NCBI GenBank assembly: GCA_028673005.1
Contig: CM054118.1
Location: 92,852,858-92,916,857 of the forward strand
From: Tanypteryx hageni
Lineage: Eukaryota; Arthropoda; Insecta; Odonata; Petaluridae
DNA length: 64,000 bases
Reading direction: 5' to 3'
Position numbers and translations under genes: made by a program. Below the pieces are notes generated by a model. It was not told where the DNA came from, ran no database searches, and worked only from the letters and a program-made list of their open reading frames with translations. Each line of letters begins with the position of its first letter. Within the stretch, counting starts at the first letter, position 1. Of this stretch, positions 11,058 through 21,430 are shown in pieces.

Positions 11058-11201
11058 GTGTTGATTGGAGATTTCTGGGGTATCCCTTTGTCAGCACAGG
11101 AAAGAAACAACTGATGGCAGTGACACTGGGTGGAGGCATGGGGGTGGAAGGGTAGTGCGGCGAGGTGTGGGATTGGAGGATGCAGAGAGGGAGGGAGAAC
11201 A

Positions 11202-11203
<2 letters not shown>
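11058..11203 (+). mobile_element. Penelope-derived terminal fragment, right part
   Basis: Resumes the repeat broken at 7286 and includes CCCTTTGTCAGCACAGGAAA, GACACTGGGTGGAGGCATGG and GGATGCAGAGAGGGAGGGAG. It ends in a TA tract. The same block is found at 19955-20104. Confidence 0.65.

Positions 11204-11259
<56 letters not shown>
11204..11259. repeat. (TA)n microsatellite
   Basis: TA tract joining a Penelope-derived fragment to the start of a Jockey-type LINE. Confidence 0.95.
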
Positions 11260-11261
<2 letters not shown>

Positions 11262-11262
<1 letters not shown>

Positions 11263-12915
11263 GACGAAACTAAGTTCGCCACGTTCAAAAACACCGCCGA
11301 AATAGAAAGGTTCCCCGACCCTCCGCTAGTGCGACAAGAGCAATGTGTGGCATTGAGGCGTCACCTATTTCGACTTGATCCCCTGGCACTAAGGTGGACC
11401 TATAAAAGGCGTGACCGAAAAGCAACATGGTCTTTCACCGGAGATCAGCCTTGACCTCCAAAACACGAACTGGAAGGCCTTCCGCAAGAGGTTAGCGGAC
11501 TCCATTCCGGAGGACATTTGCGAACCAGTCGATGCTGCCGGAATTGACCAACTGGCCACTGATTTGTCCGACAACATCCTGAAATCTCTGAAGGCTGAGG
11601 CCCCAAGAAGGATCCGGAAGCCACCGGACTACATGAACTTGCCGCCCTGGATTCTCCAGGATATCAAAGAGAAGAACAGAGCGCGTCGACTCTTCCAAAG
11701 ATGGGGCACTCCGGACCTGCGAAGGCAGTTAACGGCAATGCAACATCGAATCAGAGACGAGATTCAGGCATTCCGCAAAGAGGCCTGGAGGAAGCGGATG
11801 GAGTCACTCAACCTTCGCGATGGCTCCCTCTGGCGAATGGCTCGTGCGCTGCGTGCTGATAAGGCTCTGGACTTCCTGCTAACGGGGACCGCAACAGCGC
11901 AAACCAGTGAAGAAAAAGCAGAGTGTATGGCGTCCTATTTGGAGAATTGCTTGACAATCCACCATCGCCTGACTCACCGGTCCTAAACATCGATGACCTG
12001 CCCACCGCAGCTGCCGTCTCCGAAAGCGAGCCTCCAGCCGTCTCCTTAGCCACCGTCACGACCCTCCTTTCGCGTCTCCCACTCCGGAAGGCGCCGGGAG
12101 AGGATGGTCTCCTGAATGAGGTACTGCGCCAGATTCCACGTGCTGCGGGCCTAGCACTGGTTCATCTCATAAACGCCTCCATCCGAGTTGGTCACTTTCC
12201 TGCCAACTAGAAATCTGCCGTGGTGATTTGCATTCCAAAGCCGGGGAAGGCCCCATCCAAGCCGGAGTCCTATCAACCCATCTCCTTGCTGTCTGGCCTA
12301 TGCAAGACATGGGAGAGAGCGATCCTGCCGTTCCTGCTGAGCCATGTTGAGGAGCACTCCATCCTTCCTCCTCAGCAGTTTGGATTTCGGTCCCACCATT
12401 CTACGACCCAGCAGTTGGTGAGAGTAGTAGACTTCATCACGGATGCCTACAACCGGCGAGAATGCGCGGTCGGGGCATTCCTAGATGTGAGTAAGGCCTT
12501 TGGTCGCGTCTGGCACGCGGGTCTTCTTAGCAAGATAGAGGCGATGGACTTCCCACTCTGGGCCTGCAAACTCATCAAATCCTCCCTGCTAGAAAGGTCC
12601 TTCCGCGTGCGCTGGAGCAGAACATTTTCATCGCCAGGAGGATCTCAGCTGGCGTTCCACAGGGCTCCGTTCTCGGTCCTCTCCTATTTAGTATATTCAC
12701 CGCCAACCTGCCCACCAACCATCACTGGAATGTTAAGATAGCCCTATTCGCAGACGATGCTGCGGTCTTGGCGAGATCGAAACAGCCTCGCCTTGCTGCA
12801 TCCTACCTGCAGCGGTCCACCGACAGTCTCACCCAGTGGTATTTACGCTGGCGGATAGCGATCAATCCTTTGAAGACTCAGGCAGTGTTCTTCCACCATA
12901 ACCGGAATCTATTTT
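11262..12915 (+). mobile_element. Jockey-type non-LTR retrotransposon, 5'-truncated, defective
   Basis: Plus-strand LINE lacking gag and endonuclease. It begins directly after a TA tract and runs through a Jockey-style linker and reverse transcriptase in at least two frames. The coding remnant stops near QAVFFHHNRN and is followed by a short-period tandem repeat. Base composition is clearly richer in GC than the surroundings, as usual for a LINE insert in AT-rich DNA. Confidence 0.8.
11411..12915 (+). pseudogene. Jockey-like reverse transcriptase, broken
   Basis: Visible in order: NTNWKAFRKRL linker; LPLRKAPGEDGLLNEVLR (RT1); FPAN followed by a TAG stop at 12208-12210 where the family has Trp, then KSAVVICIPKPGK; ESYQPISLLSGLCKTWERAI (RT2); PPQQFGFRSHHSTTQQL; AFLDVSKAFGRVWH (motif A, first Asp kept, second Asp changed to Gly); then, in another frame, ISAGVPQGSVLGPLLFSIF and IALFADDAAVLARS (catalytic FADD). 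Frame changes fall near 11950 and 12640. It would have copied the element RNA into the nicked target. It cannot be functional as it stands. Confidence 0.85.
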
Positions 12916-13085
12916 GTCAATTGCCCATTGTAATTGTTCATTTGCCATTGTAATTGTTCATTCGCCATTGTAATTGCTTTTTTGCCCAATATAATTGTTC
13001 GTTTGCCGTCGCAATTGTTTATTTGCCATTGTATTTGCTCATTTGCCCATTGCATGTGCTCATTCGCTCATTGAATGTGTTTTGC
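12914..13085. repeat. Minisatellite, about 20-21 bp period, about 8 copies
   Basis: Degenerate tandem units of the form TTGCCATTGTAATTGTTCAT run from 12914 to about 13085, alternating 20 and 21 bp. They begin where the LINE coding remnant ends, so they may belong to its 3' untranslated region. Confidence 0.85.
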
Positions 13086-13452
13086 TTTTGTGTATTTTTT
13101 CTCTTTGTTTTATCCGCATTTTGTATAATGCTTTTGCTTGTCTCTTATGCATGAGAAGCATGTTTTTTGTTGTACAGTTCTCATTGTTTATTAAATTCCT
13201 TTTTGTTTCGTGAATTTAAGTTTAACCTGATGTTATCTGTCCCATCCAATCGCTTTCAGTGGTATTAAGCTATATGTTCACAGTAAGAGTACCATACGTC
13301 CTATTTTTCCAACAACCCATATAGTTCGCACGCGACGGGTTGTGGGTAGAAGAGTCCTTTTTGGCCTGCGGGTCATCAAGAAGTCTCGAGACCACCTCCG
13401 TACAGTACTTTTGCAAGAGAGAGGAAGGGAGTCGGAAGGAGTGGGATCGTGA

Positions 13453-13454
<2 letters not shown>
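13086..13454. other. Spacer, possibly LINE 3' tail
   Basis: T-rich sequence, then ordinary sequence up to a TA tract. No gene or repeat end is identifiable. Confidence 0.35.

Positions 13455-13501
<47 letters not shown>
13455..13501. repeat. (TA)n microsatellite
   Basis: TA tract abutting the 3' side of the Penelope-like element. Confidence 0.95.
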
Positions 13502-13503
<2 letters not shown>

Positions 13504-13856
13504 CTAAAGGAAAAGAAAAGGTAGTGATGAGGGTGGCAACAAGGTGTTGAGGGAAGCCCAGCGGACACTTACCAAGTTGAGGACCAAGCTGGTAGGCTGC
13601 TGGGGGCGTCGAAGAGACACGTAAAACACACGAACACAAAAACACACGCAAGCTTATCGGGCCTATGCCCTTCTTCAGCGAAAGAGTAACGTAAAGTGAC
13701 ACACTGGGCGGGGAATGACAGGGTGATGTGGGAAGGTTGATGATTGGAGGAGGTGGGGAGTAGGAGGGGTGGATAGCCAATAAAGTGGAAGTGTGGTAAG
13801 GGAAAGTGCGAATAACTACAAAGTAACAAGGAGACATTGTAAGGGGGCTAATAGGG

Positions 13857-16048
13857 TTAGCGGAGGTTGAGGCCAGGCGGAGAGAAAGAGTCGAGAAGAT
13901 GGATATGTGCTATTTCCCAGTGTCGGAGAAGGGGGGCAGGAGTGTCATAGGGTAAAGCGCGAATAATCCTAACATTGTAGCAACTATTGAAGGGGACATT
14001 GTGGGTATTAGCATGTAATGCAACTGGGAGGGGTGACCGTTCATTCGGATGTTTAACGGATTGCTGGTGAGGCCTACGTAAAACGCGGGACAAAGGGTGC
14101 AGGTAAGGAGGTAAATGACGTTACGGGTGGTGCAGTTGCTTCTGGAGGTGATGGGGTAGGTGATGTTGGTGGAGGGACTCGAGAAAGAAGATGATGGTAG
14201 GTGGATAGGGCAAGTGAGGCAGCGAGGTTTTCCGCAGGGGTGGGAGCCTATTGCAAGAAGCGTGGTAGAAGTGGGAAGTTCCTTCCTCCACAAGATATTT
14301 CCCAAATTTGGGGGCCGGCGGAAGGAGAGGAGCGGAGGATTGGCAAAAAGGTTGATAAAGAGGGACTGATGGGAGGAAGAGGTAAAAATTGGGTGGGCAG
14401 CATGAAGGATTGTTTTGAGAGCTTCGTGGATACCAGGAAGGAAAAGTGTCGTAAGAGTGAGTGGAGGGGTAGATGCAGGAATAGTGGGTGTGTGAGGATG
14501 AGATCCATTGTGGGTAGGCGTCATCGCCCTATGGATCTGTTCGCGGACCAAGACTGGAGGGTAACCACGTTTGAGAAGAGCATCCTCGAGGACAGAGTAA
14601 TACTCTAGAAGGGATGCTCTATCGGAACAAAGCCTCCATCCTCGACGAGCAAGGGCATAGGGGATAGAGGTTTTGGTATGAAGGGGATGGCAGCTATCAA
14701 AGTGGAGGTATTGGAGGCTGTTGGTGGGTTTGATGTGAACACAGGTGCGGATTTGGCTGTCTTGAAGGTAAAGATTGACATCCAGGAATGTGATGTGGGA
14801 GGTAGAGGATTGGTGGATGAAGGACAGTGAAGGATGGGAGGAGAGACGCGAGAGAAAGGAAAGGAGAGAGTCAGGTCCATGCGTCCAAATGAGGAAGACA
14901 TCGTCGATGTATCTCAGCCACAAAAGTGGTCTGAGTGGAACGTTGAGGAAGAGTCTTTCCCATTCTCCAAGGTAGCAATTGGCGTATGAAGGCGCCATTC
15001 GGGTGCCCATCGCAGTGCCTCTAATTTGAAGGTAGTGACGACCATCGAAAGAGAAGTTGTTCAATTTGAGCACCATTGCTGCCAAGTCTAATAAGAAATG
15101 GGAGGAAGGTCTTGCGTCGGGTGGTCTTGAGTCCAGGAGTTTACTAAGGGCAGAGAGTCCATCATCGTGGGGGATGTTTGTGTAGAGGGAAAAGACATCG
15201 ATAGTGGCCAACTATGGTATTGGGTGGGAGAGGAAAGGGGAGGTGTTTGAGACGTTTGAGAAAGTGGTTAGTGTCTTGGATGAAGGAAGGGAATTGACGA
15301 ATGAGAGGTTGTAGGTGGGAGTCAACGAAGGCTGAGATGCGTTCTGTATGGGAATTAAAGCTGGCAACAATGGAGCGGCCGGGGATGTTGGGTTTATGGA
15401 TTTTAGGGAGAAGGTAGAATGTGGGTGTGCGTGGTTTGTTGGGGATCATTAGAGCAATGGCGGAATCGGAAAGGCCTTCCTGTTTGCCTGAGGAATGAAG
15501 ATAGGACGAAATTTGGTAGGGGTGGTGGTCTGTGGGGTTGGAAGTAAGGTGATGGTAAAAGGTTTCGTCAGAAAGTTGGCGCTCGGCTTCCTCGTTATAT
15601 TTGGCGCGATCCATCACAACCGTGGTGGTGCCCTTGTCGGCAGGGAGGATGATGATATGGTCAAGATGTTTGAGTGTGGAAATGGCATGCCTTTCACGTC
15701 TGGTAAGATTATCTGTATGGTCGATAAGATCGGAAAAGTTAGGTTGGGAGATTCTGGAAAGGATATAATTGAGGTATTGTTCGACCGGGTGTAGGGAAGG
15801 AAGGGTGGGTGGAATGTATTGGGAAGGAGGTTTGAAGATGGAAAAGGTAGGTGGGAGGCCGGGAGGGAGTTTTGGGTTGGCAGAGGTGAGAGAGTCTTCT
15901 TTGGGAGGGTTAGTTTTTAGACGTAGTGTGCGGGCAAAGGACTGGACGTCGGGAAGGAGGCGAAAATGATCAAATTTGGTGGTGGGACAAAAGGAAAGGC
16001 CGCGTGAGAGGAGTTCATTCTCGGCAGGGGTAAGTACGAGGGAGGAAA

Positions 16049-16050
<2 letters not shown>
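13857..16050 (-). pseudogene. Penelope-like RT plus GIY-YIG protein, two frameshifts
   Basis: N-terminal: VLTPAENELLSRGLSFCPTT and FARTLRLK (about 15890-16045). Then HIIILPADKGTTTVVMDRAK (RT1, about 15610), TPTFYLLPKIHKPNIPGRSI (RT2), a frameshift near 15205, ATIDVFSLYTNIPHDDG (motif A), GTAMGTRMAPSYANCYLG, YIDDVFLIW (catalytic Asp pair, codons at 14900-14911), CGKPRCLTCP (Cys motif typical of the family) and NVIYLLTCTLCPAFYVGLTS (GIY-YIG core). A second frameshift near 14040 moves the end of the endonuclease, LRHWEIAHIHLLDSFSPPGL, into another frame ending at 13857. About 700 codons in total, in line with the family. Confidence 0.85.

Positions 16051-16096
<46 letters not shown>
16051..16096. 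repeat. (TA)n microsatellite
   Basis: TA tract between the Penelope-like ORF and its upstream terminal repeat. Confidence 0.95.
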
Positions 16097-16098
<2 letters not shown>

Positions 16099-16271
16099 TC
16101 TCTCTGTAGCTGAAGAAGGAGTAGTTCCGAAAGCTTCTACGTTTGTGATGTTTCTGTGTTTTAGTGTTCTTTTACGTGTGTCGCTTCGACATCCCCGGGG
16201 CCTCGCCAACCTGAAGTCGTCTGATTGGTGAGTGTTCACTGGGTTTCCTCATCCCAACACCTTGTTGACAT

Positions 16272-16273
<2 letters not shown>
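16097..16273 (-). repeat. Upstream terminal repeat of Penelope-like element, with hammerhead-like core
   Basis: Inverted copy of the other terminus (13531-13700). On the plus strand it contains CTGAAGA (16110-16116), a small hairpin GGA..TCC, and GAAA (16129-16132), flanked by GTAG (16106) and CTAC (16137) that can pair. This is the arrangement of a type I hammerhead core with a minimal stem III. Terminal repeats of Penelope-like elements are known to carry hammerheads; activity here is not shown. Confidence 0.45.

Positions 16274-16345
<72 letters not shown>
16274..16345. repeat. (TA)n microsatellite split by LINE insertion
   Basis: Long TA tract. TA-rich sequence resumes at 19292 after the LINE, which suggests the LINE inserted into it. 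Confidence 0.9.
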
Positions 16346-16348
<3 letters not shown>

Positions 16349-16810
16349 GGGCCATAAGCCCACGCAGCAAAAAACGCGGCCTAGAGTTACTAATATTCTT
16401 TCTTTTTAGAAATAAGCCCCCTCAGGGATATAGCCCCTCCTAGGCCAGATCCCCCCCTCAGGGAGGAAAAACTATTAACTAGTTTATTTTATTTTTTTGA
16501 ATTTCCATACACTAGTAACAATATAAATTATTTTACGTCTTTGGACATCCCCTATACTTCATTGCAGAGGGTAAATTTGAGTCTCAACCCCCATTAAATT
16601 TACTTCTCCGTTTTAGGTATAACAATAATCTTACTTTTATCTTTTCTCTAAAGATTAGTTTTAGGTTCCCCCACTAAAATAAAGATTTCCCCCCTTTCTT
16701 AGAATTAAATCTCCAAATCGATTTTAGGTCCCTCTAATAATTTTCTTCCCTTTCTTAAATTATTTTTGCTACAACAACGCCCCTTCTGGGCCATACCCTC
16801 TCAGGGTAAG

Positions 16811-16968
16811 TAAAACGGCCTTTTCAGGGCCATAAGCCCAACCAGCAATAACTTGTCTTAGATCTACTGAATATTATTTTTCCAGAAATAAAACGGCCTT
16901 TTCAGGGCCATAAGCCCAACCAGCAATAACTTGTCTTAGATCTACTGAATATTTTTTTCCAGAAATAA
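16811..16968. repeat. 78-bp tandem duplication in LINE leader
   Basis: The unit starting TAAAACGGCCTTTTCAGGGC at 16811 is repeated at 16889, almost identical. A diverged relative (GGGCCATAAGCCCACGCAGC) lies at 16349. Such arrays in a 5' leader may be promoter units of the LINE. Confidence 0.85.
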
Positions 16969-17090
16969 AATAAACGGCATTATTTAGGCCTTTTTTTCTC
17001 TTCAGGAAGGACAACTAACCAAAATTCCTTCCACAGGAATACCGGCAGGGGGGGCTTGTTTCAGCGGAAACCCCCATTTACGAAAGGAGT

Positions 17091-18210
17091 ATGAGGCTTT
17101 CAGGGTGCAGAAAATGCTCGGCTATAGCCTGCGAGAAAGACCGGCAGAGGAGAGAAGGAACCCGACTCCCCCACCCAATACCTCGTCCCATTCCGCATCC
17201 CCGCCCGCACTCCACAACGATCCACCTTCATCCATCCCACGACCGAGCCCGCGCCCCGTTCCTAAACCAAGGACTCCTCCCCCATCACCCATCTCACCTG
17301 ATCCCTCTCCTCGGACGTCCATCTTCTTCCCACCTCAACCCATCCCAAACTCACCCACGCGCCGATCCCGCCCCATGGACCCAAGGCGACGCACCCCCCA
17401 CCCCGACCCACACGCCCTTCCTCCATCCTTATTGAAAACCTGCCTCCCAAACTAACCCAGCGAAGTCTCTTTCATATTTCCATGCGGCTTTTTACCTTCT
17501 TTTCCGAGGGGGAACTCACCCTCTTCAAGTTGGAGAGGAAGGCAAGGATAAAAATAGCGCCGGAATTGGCAGCCCTCATCATTGAGGGAAAGAGGAAGCT
17601 CAAAGATACGCTGGGTCAGTCTCTCAGAATGACCGCCAGCGAAGGAATCGCGGCCAGAAGGTCAGCAGCACCAACAAGAAGCGAATTCGTCGTCGTCATC
17701 CGGGGAGTGGACCTGGACATAGAGGACTAGGAAATTGAGGAGGAACTACGGGCAAAAGAGATCGGCTTCATGAGGCTCTGGAGAATCAAATCCAGAGCCA
17801 CAGGTACCATGACCAACCTGATAAAGGTGGTAACGCCAACTAAGGAATCCCTCTCCCGACTCTTGCAGGAAGGATTCGACTTGTACGGGAAGCGCCACCT
17901 TTGCGAACCAGCACGCCCGCCCCCAGCCCAGCCTGCCCAGTGCGCGAGGTGTCGAAGTTTTGACCACCTCACTCCCGCATGTAGGGCAGATTTGAAGTGC
18001 CCGAGGTGTGGCAAACCACACCGCGTCGGCCAGTGCGACGCCGAGGTGCTTAAGTGCGCCAACTGCGGGGGAGGCCACAACGCGGGAAGCTGGGACTGCC
18101 CAAGGAGGCCGAAGGAGCCAGCCAGCCTCACCACCACGGTGCCACTGCAGGCCGCAGTGGAGGAAGAGGAAATCACGCCAAAGGACCCAACGATCCCGGC
18201 GACGATCTAG
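17091..18210 (+). pseudogene. LINE ORF1 (gag-like) with three CCHC zinc knuckles
   Basis: A Pro-rich N-terminal part (17091-17450), a middle part (17482-17730, TLFKLERKARIKIAPELAAL) and a C-terminal part (17770-18210) are in different frames or split by stops. The C-terminal part has CARCRSFDHLTPAC, CPRCGKPHRVGQC and CANCGGGHNAGSWDC. These are three Cys-Cys-His-Cys knuckles as in Jockey and R1 group ORF1 proteins that bind element RNA. An acidic tail follows the knuckles. Not intact as a single ORF. Confidence 0.75.
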
Positions 18211-18394
18211 GACGTGATTAAATTCATGAGTATCGTCATGGCGAACACTCACCCCACGGAAAGGGCCTCTGTGGGACTCAGACTTAACAGGGCTGCTACT
18301 GTAGTATTCGGGCAGGAGGTTCACCTCCATTATAACAGAAATGTGGTCCAGCCCACGATAACATACGCTTCTCTCCTCCGGCCCCCCACAACCC

Positions 18395-18660
18395 ACCATG
18401 GGAGGCGACCCAAGGATAGGCTTTGTCAACGTGAGGAGCGCCCTGCGGCAAAAGAAGCCCCTCATAGAGGACCTGCTATAAAGGAGGAACATAATCTGCC
18501 TGGGCCTTGCAGAGACATGCCTAAAACCTGCCCAGAGACTGCACATCCCAGGATACAATATCATCAGAAGAGACGACCAAAAACGCTGCAGAGGAGTGGC
18601 CCTCATCACCCGACCCGACACCTATCACCAACTCCTTTTACCTCTACCCCGGGTCCTTCC
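18395..18660 (+). pseudogene. LINE endonuclease fragment
   Basis: Reads RIGFVNVRSALRQKKPLIED, a stop, then ICLGLAETCLKP (catalytic Glu block), RLHIPGYNIIRRDD and GVALITRPDTYHQ. This is the first third of a Jockey-type endonuclease. The catalytic GDFN and SDH blocks and the reverse transcriptase are absent. It follows the zinc-knuckle ORF directly, as expected for ORF2. Confidence 0.7.
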
Positions 18661-19291
18661 TCGAAGGGCCCATAAAGTCAAATATCCCTCCCCGGGCAGA
18701 GTGATAGCGGAAACGCTGTCACTCTACTACCCCGACGCCTCGCGCCCCCACCCTAGATCGCACATCCCAATCCCCGATTACCTGCAACCTCAGCCGGGAT
18801 GGCCTCTGCATCAGCCGAAGAAGAAGAAGAGGAGGAAAACACGCCGCTAGGAGCGGGCAACCCAGTGAACCACCAGTTGTTGCCTAATATTAACCTTCAA
18901 AGAATTATTATCTGTTAAAATCTAAATTCTGTTACTTTATTAACTGTTATTTGTTATTGTTTTGTATATCATTATCTATTATTTATTTATAAGAAACCAA
19001 ACCAATACCATTAAGGCTGTCTACGGAAGGTTTTGCCGGGTTTCCCTTCCGTCTCAGGGCAAATGCCAGACAATGCCATCCCCGGAGAAAGTACGAAAAC
19101 ATTACTACCAATGGTTCAATTGATATTTACAAACTTGCTACCTGAACCGACCCTGAAGAGGCTTTCTGCCTAAACAGGGCTTCCTCGGTCAGGCCCATGT
19201 ATAAAAATGAATGTATGTACAATGTCTCTGTAAACAAATCTTGAAATGTATGGGTCTACCAGGAAATAAAAACCTTTGAATTGAATTGAAT

Positions 19292-19360
19292 TGATATATA
19301 CATATATATACAAATGCATACATACATACATGTGCATATATATATATATATATATATTTG
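19292..19360. repeat. TA/TACA-rich microsatellite
   Basis: Mixed TATATACA, CATACATACA and TA runs directly after the LINE tail. Confidence 0.9.
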
Positions 19361-19384
19361 GAGACATGTACATATGATCGCATG

Positions 19385-19540
19385 TATTAGTTGAAGCCTT
19401 GATGCAACCTTAATAGTGACTTTTTCTGCGTTCTTTTGGAAGAATGCATGTTTACGAGTTGTGCGTTCCTCTGTACAAATCAGGGGAGGCCAAACCGCGG
19501 CTCTTTTAACTTAGTTCACGACTCGAATAAATTAAAGCTC
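19385..19540. repeat. Direct repeat copy 1 with hAT-like start inside
   Basis: About 150 bp repeated at 20112-20257. It includes TTTTGGAAGAATGCATGTTT and, at 19481, CAGGGGAGGCCAAACCGCGG, which looks like the 5' end of a hAT transposon. Confidence 0.6.
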
Positions 19541-19954
19541 TTATTATATACAGTTCATCAACCCCATAATTGAAAGCAGTGACGTTCTTTTATTTAATAA
19601 CATATATCGCGTTTTAAAATTATGACGTCATGATATGTATACGTCTTTGGGTAAAATCAATGGGACAATAAGAATTTCTCAATTAAAAAGCTTTAAAGCG
19701 ATGCTATTATAATACGAATTGCCAATTCCCATTGAAAAGCATTGTCCTGGTTGCTATGGTAGCTGAAGTTCTTTATTGTTGAGCTTCTGATTTTTTGATT
19801 AAAAACATATTTCTTCATCAATTCGGCACCGATTTGAATTTAGTCTTAAAAAATAAGAAACATCATTCTTTTAGCTATAAAAATGTTTTCACCACGAGAT
19901 CCTATTTTAATTATAATTAATTTAAAAATGCAAATTTATGAAACTCTGCACAGA
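19541..19954. repeat. Old interspersed repeat (relative at 33.9-34.1 kb)
   Basis: The stretch around 19550-19690 (AGTTCATCAACCCCATAATT; AAAATTATGACGTCAT) occurs reverse-complemented at 33935-34105. A relative of 19700-19790 lies near 32640-32750. Non-coding; family unknown to me. Confidence 0.6.
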
Positions 19955-20104
19955 TTTCCATGCTTTCGGGGACGACCCCTTTGTCAGCACAGGAGAGAGA
20001 CAACTGATGGCGGCGACACTGGGTGGAGTAGGCATGGGGGTGGAAGGGTGGGTAGTGCGGCGAGGTGTGGGATTGGAGGATGCAGAGAGGGAGGGAGAAC
20101 AGCA
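19955..20104 (+). mobile_element. Penelope-derived terminal fragment
   Basis: Has CTTTCGGGGACGACCCCTTT, GTCAGCACAGGAGAG and GGATGCAGAGAGGGAGGGAG, matching 3575-3680 and 11085-11200. It is followed by a short TA tract. Confidence 0.65.
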
Positions 20105-20111
20105 AATATAT

Positions 20112-20257
20112 ATATTAGTTCAAGCCTTGAATAGTGACTTTTTATGCGCTCTTTTGGAAGAATGCATGTTTACGACTTTTGCGTTCATCTGTACAAATCA
20201 GGGCCGGGAAAACCGCGGCTCTTTTAACTTAGTTCACGACTCGAATAAATTACCGAG
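20112..20257. repeat. Direct repeat copy 2 with hAT-like start inside
   Basis: Copy of 19385-19540. CAGGGCCGGGAAAACCGCGG starts at 20199. The two copies share the flank upstream of the CAGGG as well, so the duplicated unit is larger than the transposon end. Confidence 0.6.
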
Positions 20258-21430
20258 TAAATAACAGATAATAATGATAACAGTTTATAATGAATAATAC
20301 AATTTCAAACCCACTCTGAAATTATTCCGTATTATTACTACATACAGTGTTTATTATAAGGCGAATGGTAACCTATTCGTAAAAGGTGTGGCAAGCATCT
20401 CAAACCTGTTGGTTACCGCTGGTATAGATGATACGCAATAGGCTGACGGATCTAAAGCGACCGCACTCTCAGGATAGGATTTTATATCGAAAATTAAGGC
20501 AAAACAGCATTTCGGAATACCCAAAAAAAAACGTGAGCATAGTCATTTTCGAAAAATCGCTAAAAAATAGTTTTGCATAATTTGCAATGCAATTATTTCC
20601 TTATTTAACTATTATAATCTAGGCTATCTAATTGTTAGTTTCAGCAGCTGTGAAATTTTCAAAGGTTTTTAGGAAACTAAAGCATTTTAAGCATGCCAAA
20701 TGATTTAAACCTAAAACTGAATATAGATTATAAATCATGAAAATTGTTTTTTTAATAGAATAGTAAGCTTCAATTGCCAAGAATAAGTTGGAAAAATCAG
20801 ACGCGCGTTTCTGATACATTGGTTAATCTCAGGCAATCTAAAAAAAAGTTCGTTTTCATCTACAGTAGATTTAAAAAAAAGTCTCTCCTTAAATTTTCAG
20901 CTGTTATCCTCAGTAGGTTTGTTTCACTGCACAAAATAATTCCGATGGTGTCCCTCACGAATTAATCAAATCACTCGTAACAATGAAAAAATACATCAGC
21001 CTGTATTTGAAGTGTCCGCAGTTGAATGCCTAAGGATAAATCGTAAACACAAATGGATATGAAGTCCCAAACAAACAAAGGACTCGCAAATCACTGCATA
21101 TGTCTCGGAAAAGGCGAGCCTTCGTTTTGGTTCCGTTTAAGAAGCGCCATGTGAGAAATAAAGACGTAATATTTTTCAGTACATAGTTTATAAGAAACTT
21201 TCTTAAGAGTTATTATAATTAAACTCTCATTGTTACCACAGAATCGTTACTGGTCTTCTTTTATATTGTAAACATTGGAAGCGCACTAACAGTCACTCAA
21301 TACTAAATATTTTTATACATCACCAATGCTTACATTTTCAGCTCAAGTACGTAATATTATATTGTGAAAGCTGTTTCATTAATGCATTTTTAACTTTTAA
21401 ATTAATATATTTGTTAACTGTCTCTTTTAA
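20258..21430. other. AT-rich spacer, nothing recognised
   Basis: No convincing coding, RNA or repeat feature found. Confidence 0.4.

Larger units (their letters stand above)
13531..16273 (-). mobile_element. Penelope-like retroelement with GIY-YIG domain and inverted terminal repeats
   Basis: Minus-strand element. The coding region (16050 down to 13857) has a Penelope-type reverse transcriptase followed by a GIY-YIG endonuclease domain. The end sequence GGTGGCAACAAGGTGTTGAG at 13532 is repeated in inverted orientation at 16254-16273, so the two terminal repeats face each other. TA tracts lie at both outer edges and also between the upstream terminal repeat and the ORF (16051-16096). Two frameshifts make it defective. 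Related end-only pieces lie at 3.4, 7.0, 11.1 and 20.0 kb. Confidence 0.85.
16346..19294 (+). mobile_element. Jockey-type LINE with gag and partial endonuclease, internally deleted
   Basis: Plus-strand element containing a long pyrimidine-rich leader (16346-17090), a gag-like ORF1 with three zinc knuckles, the start of an endonuclease, and then a 3' untranslated region ending in AATAAAAACC followed by short TTGAA repeats (19272-19294). The reverse transcriptase is missing entirely, so the copy is internally deleted and would depend on other elements. It is flanked on both sides by TA-rich microsatellite sequence. Confidence 0.75.

Noticed and set aside
17122..17450. Gly-rich minus-strand open frames
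   Set aside because: Complement of the Pro-rich N-terminal part of the LINE ORF1.
18214..18850. Plus-strand open frames after the zinc-knuckle ORF
   Set aside because: They are out of frame with the readable endonuclease motifs; kept only the endonuclease fragment.
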